In this document: in pieces, positions 1 through 5,192 of the stretch
How positions within the stretch are numbered: position 1 is the first letter of the stretch
Layout of the letters: each line of letters begins with the position of its first letter
The notes under the pieces: model-generated
The model's database searches: none
Told to the model about the DNA's origin: nothing
The model's input: only the letters and a program-made list of their open reading frames with translations
Source: Acidobacteriota bacterium
Lineage (GTDB): Bacteria > Acidobacteriota > Vicinamibacteria > Fen-336
DNA: 13,090 nucleotides
Assembly: GCA_003155335.1 (NCBI GenBank)
Contig: PMCG01000147.1
Location: 3,257-16,346 of the forward strand
Direction of reading: 5' to 3'
Position numbers and translations under genes: made by a program

Positions 1-209
1 GCCACCATGGTCTCGGGCTGGTGGCGTAGCAGGGTGCGGCAAGGATTCGTGACAAAGCCGACGCCGTGGTTCTTGCGCAGCTCGAAAACGATGGGATCGT
101 AGGATGCGGCCGCAGGATCGGCAGCGGGCGACACCGTCGCGGCCAGGGCCGCAGCCAGCGCGGCGATCGCGCAGGAGATCAGGAGAATCGAGCGGGCCTG
201 GAAGCGCAT
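1..209 (-). CDS. N-terminus of an exported protein, probably CRTAC1/UnbV-type FG-GAP repeat protein (partial)
   Basis: Reading leftward from an ATG at 209-207, 69 complete codons run off the window edge. Residues 1-29 form a signal peptide: Arg near the start, a long Leu/Ile/Ala core, then Ala-rich sequence. The mature part contains SYDPIVFELRKNHGVGFV and then LLRHQPETMV. A hydrophobic strand followed by a basic stretch and 'H/Q-x-E-T-M' resembles the opening of CRTAC1-family FG-GAP proteins, where the first DxDxDG calcium-binding repeat comes just after. That repeat would lie outside the window, so the family call is an inference from a short stretch. No strong Shine-Dalgarno site precedes the ATG. 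Another exported beta-propeller of this kind (1843-3453) lies nearby, which fits. It could instead be an unrelated secreted protein. Confidence 0.6.
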   Translation of the reverse strand, partial: MRFQARSILLISCAIAALAAALAATVSPAADPAAASYDPIVFELRKNHGVGFVTNPCRTLLRHQPETMV

Positions 210-249
210 GGCGAGGTGCAGGCTCGCCTTCCGGCGCACCCACGTGGCG

Positions 250-279
250 AGCCTACCACGACACGCTTTCGAGCGACAA
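250..279 (-). promoter_or_regulatory. Candidate sigma-70-type promoter for the leftmost minus-strand gene
   Basis: On the minus strand, TTGTCG (279-274) is followed after 18 bases by TAGGCT (255-250). This is a partial match to TTGACA/TATAAT, with a start expected near 243 and a leader of about 34 bases. Only half the consensus bases match and the region is GC-rich, so this is a weak call. Apart from this candidate, I see nothing recognisable in the gene-free stretch 210-364. Confidence 0.25.
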
Positions 280-364
280 GAATCTCCGAACCAGGGATAG
301 CCGTCGGCAGGGCGCCGTGCTCGCCCATGCCCCAACCGTCATTCTGAGGCAGCGCCCGCGTGGG

Positions 365-1552
365 TCAGTAGCAGGAACAGTTGTGGCAATACTGCGCACC
401 GCTGCCGCTTCCTCCGCACGCGGGGCCCGAGGGGTCGTACGGTTTGCAGCCGCAGGTGCCGCTGACGCACGTCACGCACCTGATGTCGCCCGTGCACATG
501 CTCGGCATGTCGATACAGCTACCGTAGCCGTTGCAGACTCCGCACGTGCCCTGACAAACCGTATACGGTGGTCCGGCAGGGACATTGGTGCCTCCGCCGC
601 AGGTGACACCGTCGGCCTGCCACACCTCGCTTGTTACGCAGTGGTTGCCGTTGCTGCACGGAGTACCAGGGCAGTGGGCGTAGGCAGTGCCGGCGCAGGT
701 GCCGTTGCTCAGGCACCTATCGTCGTGGGTGCAAGCAGTGCCGTCGTTGCAGGTTTGCCCCGTGCAATCCTGCCAGCAACTGCATTTCTCGCCGGATTCG
801 CAGGCGCCGTTGCCGCAGCAGGGCCTGATGGCGGTGTTGGAGCACGTGCCGCCGCTGCAGGAGTCGTTGGTGCACGGATTGGAGTCGTTGCACCTGCTGG
901 CGTCGTCCACACAGGAGCCGCCGGAGCAGATTCCGCACGTCCCACTGCAGACCGCGCCGTTGTTCGCGGCGGAGTGTTGGCACGTCGTCCCCACGCAGGT
1001 GTCTGTGGTGCACGGATTGTGGTCGTCGCAGCCTCCAGGGCAGCCGCTCGGCGTTGGTGTGGGCGCTGGCGTTGGCGTCGCCGTCCCGCTTGGAGTTGGC
1101 TTCGGCGTCGGCCCGGGCGTTGACAACCCTGGATTCACGGTCAGCGTGGCCTCAAGCGGCGTGGCCGTGTCGGCGTTCCGAGCCTCGTAGACGGTATTCC
1201 CGGTCGCTGTCGGATAGCCGGCCTGGCCGGTCTGGAGCGCATAGCTTCCCGTCGAGGGCTGGAGAGTCGTGAACGGGCCCTTACCCTTCTGCGCCAGACT
1301 CACAAATCCGCACGGCGCGGCCCACCTGAGCGTGAACGCGTCTCCGTCGGTGATCGTGGCTGGTTCGGCCGTGAAGCTCGTCATCGGCTGCGGCGCGCTG
1401 GCAGTGCAGGGCGTCGGTGTGACGGTCGGCGTCACTGTGGGCGGGGGGCAAACGCCCGTCGGCGGGCACGGGCCCGAGGAGCACGCTGCTGCGGCCACTG
1501 CTGCGACTAGGACAACTCCACGAACCCACACACTGCGCTTCATCGTGTCCAT
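365..1552 (-). CDS. Cysteine-rich surface lipoprotein with Ig-like domain and Pro/Thr linkers
   Basis: This 395-residue protein probably sits on the outer membrane, lipid-anchored; its role is unknown. The start at 1552 is chosen because GGAG (1563-1560) lies 7 bases upstream and the signal follows at once; the open frame continues upstream to 1666 without support. Residues 1-23 are a basic then Ala/Val-rich signal, with Cys24 after Ala-Ala-Ala as a plausible lipobox. A Thr/Pro stretch (37-48) leads to an Ig-like beta domain at about 55-139, with the typical 'TxxPATITDGDAFTLRW' opening. A second Pro/Thr linker spans 142-169. The tail, 171-395, carries about 40 cysteines. It holds repeats of the form C-x-D-x-NPCT-x-D-x-C-x-GG/TT-C at 175-191 and 221-237, a degenerate one at 268-286, a CCGNGACESGEKCSCW segment at 245-260, and two 'GTCG-I/V-C' units at 205 and 336. 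Such Cys-rich modules are known from myxobacterial and acidobacterial surface proteins. Disulfides are expected. Confidence 0.85.
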   Translation of the reverse strand: MDTMKRSVWVRGVVLVAAVAAAACSSGPCPPTGVCPPPTVTPTVTPTPCTASAPQPMTSFTAEPATITDGDAFTLRWAAPCGFVSLAQKGKGPFTTLQPSTGSYALQTGQAGYPTATGNTVYEARNADTATPLEATLTVNPGLSTPGPTPKPTPSGTATPTPAPTPTPSGCPGGCDDHNPCTTDTCVGTTCQHSAANNGAVCSGTCGICSGGSCVDDASRCNDSNPCTNDSCSGGTCSNTAIRPCCGNGACESGEKCSCWQDCTGQTCNDGTACTHDDRCLSNGTCAGTAYAHCPGTPCSNGNHCVTSEVWQADGVTCGGGTNVPAGPPYTVCQGTCGVCNGYGSCIDMPSMCTGDIRCVTCVSGTCGCKPYDPSGPACGGSGSGAQYCHNCSCY

Positions 1553-1559
1553 GGTCGAT

Positions 1560-1563
1560 CTCC
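1560..1563 (-). promoter_or_regulatory. Shine-Dalgarno site fixing the lipoprotein start
   Basis: GGAG on the minus strand ends 7 bases before the ATG at 1552. A second in-frame ATG at 1543 would be 16 bases away, so the first is preferred. Confidence 0.6.
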
Positions 1564-1593
1564 GTTCAGACGATAGTCGCCAACGCGACGGTG

Positions 1594-1621
1594 ATATTAG
1601 TCCGCAAGACCGGCGCCGCAA
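1594..1621 (-). promoter_or_regulatory. Candidate promoter of the Cys-rich lipoprotein gene
   Basis: On the minus strand, TTGCGG (1621-1616), a 16-base spacer and TAATAT (1599-1594) give a plausible sigma-70-like promoter. The transcript would start near 1588, leaving a leader of about 36 bases that contains the Shine-Dalgarno site. The match is partial, but TAATAT stands out in a GC-rich background. The divergent gene starts at 1843, so the shared 290-base region 1553-1842 would serve both genes. Confidence 0.3.
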
Positions 1622-1737
1622 AGCGCGGCCCAGATCGCCGCCCGATTCCCGGTTGGCGAGCGACATGCTCGGTGGCGCCAGCGTTTCCGACCGTCACACG
1701 CATGGCGCGTCATCGCTGCTCTGCGCCGCTGCGGCGC

Positions 1738-1817
1738 GGGCCGGTTCCTGCGCGCCTGAGCTCCCCTCTCCCCGCGCGCGGGGAGAGGGATAGGGTGAGG
1801 GGGCTGCGACCGCTTTT
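1738..1817 (+). repeat. 80-bp palindrome-containing dispersed repeat, copy 1
   Basis: This 80-base stretch recurs in inverted orientation at 4783-4862 with three mismatches by eye and no gap. Its centre is a perfect 26-base palindrome (1764-1789) with arms ccctctccccgcg and cgcggggagaggg. The tail reads agggatagggtgaggggg. The CCCTCTCCCC/GGGGAGAGGG core resembles REP-like extragenic palindromes common in high-GC genomes. It lies between the divergent genes, and its right edge is 12 bases before the -10-like box of the downstream gene. No transposase is nearby, so it would be non-autonomous. Confidence 0.85.
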
Positions 1818-1829
1818 CCCTTGTTGCTG

Positions 1830-1842
1830 TAAACTGCTCGGG
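1830..1842 (+). promoter_or_regulatory. -10-like box directly before ATG (predicted leaderless start)
   Basis: TAAACT (1830-1835) fits TAnnnT and ends exactly 7 bases before the ATG at 1843, preceded by TG at 1828-1829. Transcription would start at or next to the A of the start codon. No Shine-Dalgarno site is visible in gctcggg. A possible -35-like element (TGCGAC, 1805-1810) falls inside the upstream repeat at a 19-base spacing, which is weak. Confidence 0.4.
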
Positions 1843-3453
1843 ATGACGACGTATCGTTTGCTTGTTGTCTTGCTGGTCGTGCTGGCCGCTGTGGCGCTGG
1901 CCGCGGTCCCGTCGCCCTCGCCGACCCCAGTGATTCTCGGGCTCGACGGCAAGCCCGATAACCTCCCCGACGCCGAGTTCGGCGACATGGTCCGCAAGCA
2001 CTGCTCGAAGTGCCACGTCGCCCCGCAGCCGCAGAACCTTCCGCGTGGCATGTGGCGCTTTCGCATCCAGGAGATGACTCAGCGCAGCCTGATCGGCACA
2101 GGCGTGTTCCCGGGCGAGGAGAGCATCCTCTGGCAACTGGACACCTCCCGCTTCGTGCGCTACTTCGAGGCGCGCGCGCCAGAGGCCCTGCCGCTTCCTG
2201 ATCCGTGGCCTGCGGGCGACGGCGGCTTGCACTTCAAGAAACATGCCTACACGCTGCCAGGGGCCGCGCCTGTTCCCATGATCTCAAACGTGCGCTTCTT
2301 CGACCTCGACGGCGACGGCAAGCTCGAGTTCGTGGCCTGCGACATGGGCCATGGGCTGGTGCTGCTCGGGGACCCGGCCAAGAATCCCGGCGTGCTCACC
2401 GTGATTGCCAAGGTCCCGAACCCGGCCCACGCCGAGATGGTGGATCTCGACAAGGACGGCAAGCAGGACCTCTTGATCGCCGACCTCGGGGACTTCTTGC
2501 CCGGCGATCACGAGAAGGGCAGCGTCGTCTGGCTGCGTCAGACCGCGCCGCTCGTCTTCGAGAAGCACGTCCTCATCGACAAGCTCCCGCGAACAGCCGA
2601 CGTCCGGGCCGCGGACTTCACCGGCGACGGCAAGCTCGACCTGGTCGTGGCTGCCTTTGGCTGGCACACCGTGGGGGGAACGTTCTACTACGAGAACAAG
2701 ACCACGGACTGGTCAGCGCCCCGGTTCGAGCCCTACACCATCGACGCGCGGCCAGGCCCGATCCACGTCATCCCCGTGGATCTCGATCGCGACGGGCGGA
2801 TGGATGTCGTTGGCCTGGTCTCCCAGCAATACGAGAACGTGGTCGCCTACATGAACCTCGGTCCCGGCCGCGGCTTCCGCGCCAAATCCATCTTCCAGGC
2901 CACCACCCCTGTCTGGGGCTCGTCCGGGATCGACGTCGTGGACTTCAACAGGGACGGTCGCCTGGACGTTCTCATGACCAACGGCGATTCGCTCGACGAT
3001 TTCACCATCCGGCCCTTCCACGGCATTCGCTGGTTCGAGAACAAGGGCACGTTCCCGTTTGTCCAGCACGACCTGGCCGTCATGCCGGGCGTTCACCGCG
3101 CCCTGGCTGCCGACATGGATGGCGACGGCGACCTGGACGTCGTGGCCTGCGCCTTCCTGCCCAGGGTCGAGCATCCCGTGCACGGCGCAGCTGGCCACGC
3201 AGGGGACACGTCGCCCTACACCTCCGTGGGCTGGCTGGAGCGGACAGGGCCAGGGCCGACTTCGTTTGCCCTGCACCCGCTGGAGACAGGGAGGCTGATC
3301 CACTTGACGCTCGACGTCGCCGACTACAACGCCGACGGCCGGCCGGACCTGCTCATCGGCAACTTCGTCGGGTTCACGTTTGCCCAGAGCAACACGGGCT
3401 TCCAGAGCGAGGCCTGGGTCGAGCTCTGGGAGAACGAGGGCAAGCACCCCTGA
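1843..3453 (+). CDS. Exported c-type haem protein fused to a seven-repeat FG-GAP (VCBS) beta-propeller
   Basis: The 536-residue protein starts at the ATG at 1843. The frame is open from 1591, but that extension crosses a repeat and is not protein-like. Residues 1-21 are a signal peptide. HCSKCH at 53-58 is a CxxCH haem-c site, followed by VAPQPQNLPRGMW; Met70 or Met78 could be the sixth ligand. Seven D-x-D/N-x-D-G-x-x-D/E calcium loops follow, starting at residues 154, 201, 258, 313, 367, 424 and 494. Their spacing of about 47-70 residues fits a seven-bladed propeller. The family (FG-GAP repeats with a short haem-binding N-terminus) is known from Acidobacteriota and Planctomycetota, but its role is not settled; periplasmic or surface electron transfer is inference. 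The gene converges on a TPR gene 8 bases away. Haem attachment would need a separate cytochrome c maturation system, not seen here. Confidence 0.9.
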   Translation: MTTYRLLVVLLVVLAAVALAAVPSPSPTPVILGLDGKPDNLPDAEFGDMVRKHCSKCHVAPQPQNLPRGMWRFRIQEMTQRSLIGTGVFPGEESILWQLDTSRFVRYFEARAPEALPLPDPWPAGDGGLHFKKHAYTLPGAAPVPMISNVRFFDLDGDGKLEFVACDMGHGLVLLGDPAKNPGVLTVIAKVPNPAHAEMVDLDKDGKQDLLIADLGDFLPGDHEKGSVVWLRQTAPLVFEKHVLIDKLPRTADVRAADFTGDGKLDLVVAAFGWHTVGGTFYYENKTTDWSAPRFEPYTIDARPGPIHVIPVDLDRDGRMDVVGLVSQQYENVVAYMNLGPGRGFRAKSIFQATTPVWGSSGIDVVDFNRDGRLDVLMTNGDSLDDFTIRPFHGIRWFENKGTFPFVQHDLAVMPGVHRALAADMDGDGDLDVVACAFLPRVEHPVHGAAGHAGDTSPYTSVGWLERTGPGPTSFALHPLETGRLIHLTLDVADYNADGRPDLLIGNFVGFTFAQSNTGFQSEAWVELWENEGKHP

Positions 3454-3461
3454 GGTTGCTT
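3442..3461. terminator. Weak hairpin between convergent stops
   Basis: AAGCACC (3442-3448) can pair with GG-T-TGCTT (3454-3461) around a 5-base loop with one bulged T. It spans the stop of the plus-strand gene and the 8-base gap to the convergent gene. There is no proper T tract, so this may not work as an intrinsic terminator. Confidence 0.2.
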
Positions 3462-4646
3462 CTACTTCTTGGGCGCGGGCTGTCCGAGCACGCCAGAGAG
3501 CGACTCGCGCACGTTCTGGAACCCGTTCGTCTCAGAGGCCTTCTGTAGCCTGGCCACGATCTCACGCTCGCGCTGGGACTCGGCTGCGAGCCCGAGGCGC
3601 GCGAACAGGATCGCCAATTGCGTGTGGGACTGGATGTGGTCCGGGAAGGCGGCCACGACGGCCCCCAGCAGGGGCCGCGCCTCTTCCATCCTGCCGAGCG
3701 ACACATAGACAGTGCCGAGGGAGTACTTCACGTCGAGATCATCGCCCCGCAGCTTGGCTGCGCGCTGGATGTAGCGCAGGGCCTCCTCGTAGTTTCCGTT
3801 CGTGCGCAGGAGGTTGCCGAGGAGCAGGTTGGTCTCGAAGTGGGTGGGGTTGACCTCGAGCTCCTTTCGGAAGGCCGCTTCCGCACCTGCCCAGTCGTTC
3901 ACGTCGTTCATCAGACCCAAGCCATACAGGAAACTGGCGAGGGGCAGGGCAGGATTCGCCTTTCGAGCCAGCTCTGCTTCCTGGCGCGCCCTGGCCCAGT
4001 CCTGGCGCTGCGCGTGCAATGTCGCCAGAAGAACATGGGCCTCAGGGGTGTCCTCTCGGAAGAGGGGATTGAGCACAGCCTCGGCGTCTGCCGTGCGGCC
4101 CAACCCGATCAGGGCCGTGCCCAGCAGATGGGCGACGGCCTTGTCCTCAGGGTGCTGCGCGGCCAGTGGCCGGAGAAGATCGGCAACCTTTTCAAACTCG
4201 CCCATCTGGGAATGGCAATCGGCCAAGAGCAGGATCGCGTCGCGGTTCCCGGGCGTGGCGGCCACGACCCGCGTGCCCTCTGCCAGCGCCTCTGGGATCC
4301 GGCCAGCCCTCTGAAGCGCGATCGCCAGGTTGTAGCGGATGGCCGCGTCGTCTTCCCGCGCGAGCGCCTGCCGATACTGGGCGATGGCCTCGTCGTTCCG
4401 CCCGAGCCGGGCGTAGACAGCCCCGAGGTTGGAGCGGACGAGAGCGGCATTGGGTGCCTCGCGCAGTATCCTCTCATATAGGGCGGCCGCGCCCTCGAGG
4501 TCGCCCGCTTGATGTCGCTCCACGGCTTGGGACAGCAGTTGGTCGAGGTTGACCTCCTGCGAGGCTGCCAGAGCAGCCATCGAAGCGGCCGCAAGGGTGG
4601 CCAGCGCCAGTCTGCGCAGCGTTGCTAAGGTCAAGGTCAAGCTCAA
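3462..4646 (-). CDS. Exported tetratricopeptide (TPR) repeat protein
   Basis: The 394-residue protein begins at a TTG at 4646, supported by GGAGG (4658-4654) 7 bases upstream. Residues 1-29 are a signal peptide (hydrophobic Leu/Ala core, likely cleavage in LAAS|Q). From about 34 to 369 there are roughly ten TPR units of about 34 residues, for example AALVRSNLGAVYARLGRND (68-86), TNLLLGNLLRTNGNYEEAL (272-290) and VKYSLGTVYVSLGRMEEA (306-323). The tail is short and basic (APKK). TPR solenoids bind other proteins or peptides; no enzyme domain is present, so a periplasmic scaffold role is inferred. The last codons lie 8 bases from the stop of the convergent haem-propeller gene. Both genes lie between the inverted 80-bp repeats. 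The partner is not known. Confidence 0.9.
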   Translation of the reverse strand: MSLTLTLATLRRLALATLAAASMAALAASQEVNLDQLLSQAVERHQAGDLEGAAALYERILREAPNAALVRSNLGAVYARLGRNDEAIAQYRQALAREDDAAIRYNLAIALQRAGRIPEALAEGTRVVAATPGNRDAILLLADCHSQMGEFEKVADLLRPLAAQHPEDKAVAHLLGTALIGLGRTADAEAVLNPLFREDTPEAHVLLATLHAQRQDWARARQEAELARKANPALPLASFLYGLGLMNDVNDWAGAEAAFRKELEVNPTHFETNLLLGNLLRTNGNYEEALRYIQRAAKLRGDDLDVKYSLGTVYVSLGRMEEARPLLGAVVAAFPDHIQSHTQLAILFARLGLAAESQREREIVARLQKASETNGFQNVRESLSGVLGQPAPKK

Positions 4647-4653
4647 ACCCGAT

Positions 4654-4658
4654 CCTCC
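4654..4658 (-). promoter_or_regulatory. Shine-Dalgarno site for a TTG start
   Basis: GGAGG on the minus strand, 7 bases before the TTG at 4646. The next in-frame TTG codons (4640, 4634) would have worse spacing, and no ATG follows until residue 23, inside the signal peptide. Confidence 0.7.
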
Positions 4659-4708
4659 GTTCGGCGGCCCGAACCGGCCCAGGCGCGTGCTCCGAGCCCG
4701 CTGCCGCG

Positions 4709-4714
4709 ATTATA
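4709..4714 (-). promoter_or_regulatory. Consensus -10 box for the minus-strand TPR gene
   Basis: TATAAT on the minus strand (4714-4709) is a perfect -10 hexamer. It would give a leader of about 55 bases carrying the GGAGG site. No convincing -35 hexamer is found 16-18 bases upstream, although GGTTTCC lies nearby. Confidence 0.45.
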
Positions 4715-4782
4715 GGGCGCTCTGCTAGGAAACCGGACGGTGAGATCCTCCCCTCGCGCGGTATCGGGCTCGGTGCTAATGA

Positions 4783-4862
4783 AAAAGCGGTCGCAGGCCC
4801 CTCACCCTATCCCTCTCCCCGTGAGCGGGGAGAGGGGAGCTCAGGCGCGCAGGAACCGGCCC
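4783..4862 (-). repeat. 80-bp palindrome-containing dispersed repeat, copy 2 (inverted)
   Basis: The reverse complement matches 1738-1817 at 77 of 80 positions by eye: two differences in the central loop and one near the tail. Here the hairpin has 10-bp arms (4811-4820 and 4827-4836) around the loop gtgagc, so the loop changes break the longer palindrome seen in copy 1. It sits between the TPR gene and the receptor promoter. Confidence 0.85.
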
Positions 4863-4868
4863 CTCTGA

Positions 4869-4911
4869 CCTCCCCTCCCCCTGATAGGGGGGAGGGATAG
4901 GGTGGGGGGTT
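4869..4911 (+). repeat. Related palindromic repeat, diverged third copy
   Basis: This short GC-rich palindrome has a C-rich arm ending near 4882, the loop gat, and a G-rich arm from 4886, followed by agggatagggtgggggg. The tail matches that of copy 1, and its orientation is opposite to copy 2 just to the left. The two therefore form a head-to-head pair, as in REP doublets. Outside the hairpin core and tail it does not match the 80-bp unit. Confidence 0.6.
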
Positions 4912-5050
4912 CTTGGCCTTGGAGACCGGCCCCGCCGGTCCAGATGAGGATGACGCCCCCAGCGCAAGTCATCCTGAGTGAACGTTCCCTGCCCCCCTCT
5001 TTTCTTGGCGTAGCCCGCTAGAAAGAAACCGGTTACGCGCATTTCTCAGC
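4912..5050. other. Intergenic stretch with two short inverted repeats
   Basis: No gene is seen. GACCGGC (4924-4930) and GCCGGTC (4934-4940) form a 7-bp hairpin with a ccc loop. AGGATGAC (4947-4954) and GTCATCCT (4968-4975) form an 8-bp inverted repeat with a 13-base loop. The phrase gtcatcctgagtgaac resembles a dispersed extragenic repeat that I recall from several bacterial genomes. Either hairpin might be an operator, a processing site or simply repeat debris. Confidence 0.4.
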
Positions 5051-5079
5051 TTGACAAGCCCTGGCGATACGCGGATACT
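5051..5079 (+). promoter_or_regulatory. Strong sigma-70-type promoter of the TonB-dependent receptor gene
   Basis: TTGACA (5051-5056), a 17-base spacer and GATACT (5074-5079) form a near-consensus promoter, with a perfect -35. The start is expected near 5086, leaving a leader of about 100 bases before the ATG at 5189. This also shows that the long open frame beginning at 5051 starts in the -35 box and is not the coding start. Confidence 0.7.
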
Positions 5080-5105
5080 CCGCCAATCAGTTAGACGCTC
5101 AGTCC

Positions 5106-5192
5106 ATGATGAACCGACTCATGCGACACACTCTAGAACACAGGTACTGCGCGGTCGAAGTCTGGCCGCCGAGGAGGCTCGAAAACACATGA
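5106..5192 (+). CDS. Possible 28-codon upstream ORF overlapping the receptor start
   Basis: Within the receptor leader, ATG-ATG at 5106 opens a 28-codon frame (begins MMNRLMRHTL, ends PPRRLENT). Its TGA at 5190-5192 overlaps the receptor ATG in the sequence ATGA. Such overlaps can couple translation, and the receptor Shine-Dalgarno site lies inside this frame. No Shine-Dalgarno site precedes the small frame and its peptide matches nothing I recognise, so it may be chance. Confidence 0.2.
   Translation: MMNRLMRHTLEHRYCAVEVWPPRRLENT
5171..5177 (+). promoter_or_regulatory. Shine-Dalgarno site of the receptor gene
   Basis: GAGGAGG lies 11 bases before the ATG at 5189, slightly long but the best site. 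The alternative ATG at 5204 has no comparable site and would shorten the signal peptide to a start at MASRLAL. Confidence 0.55.

Noticed and set aside
104..1123. A 339-codon open frame on the plus strand opposite the lipoprotein gene
   Set aside because: It is an Ala/Arg-rich shadow with no domain pattern; the minus-strand frame has a signal, lipobox, Ig-like domain and ordered cysteine repeats.
1591..1842. N-terminal extension of the haem-propeller gene
   Set aside because: The extension crosses the 80-bp repeat and is Arg/Pro-rich; a clean signal peptide begins at the ATG at 1843.
2205..3548. A 447-codon plus-strand open frame in another frame of the haem-propeller gene
   Set aside because: It is extremely Arg-rich and overlaps a gene with seven clear calcium motifs; it is a high-GC shadow.
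4783..4911. Possible CRISPR array or insertion sequence
   Set aside because: There are only two palindromic units in opposite orientation, no regular spacers, and no transposase or cas gene.
5051..5188. Upstream extension of the receptor reading frame
   Set aside because: It begins inside the -35 hexamer of the predicted promoter, and the signal peptide starts at 5189.
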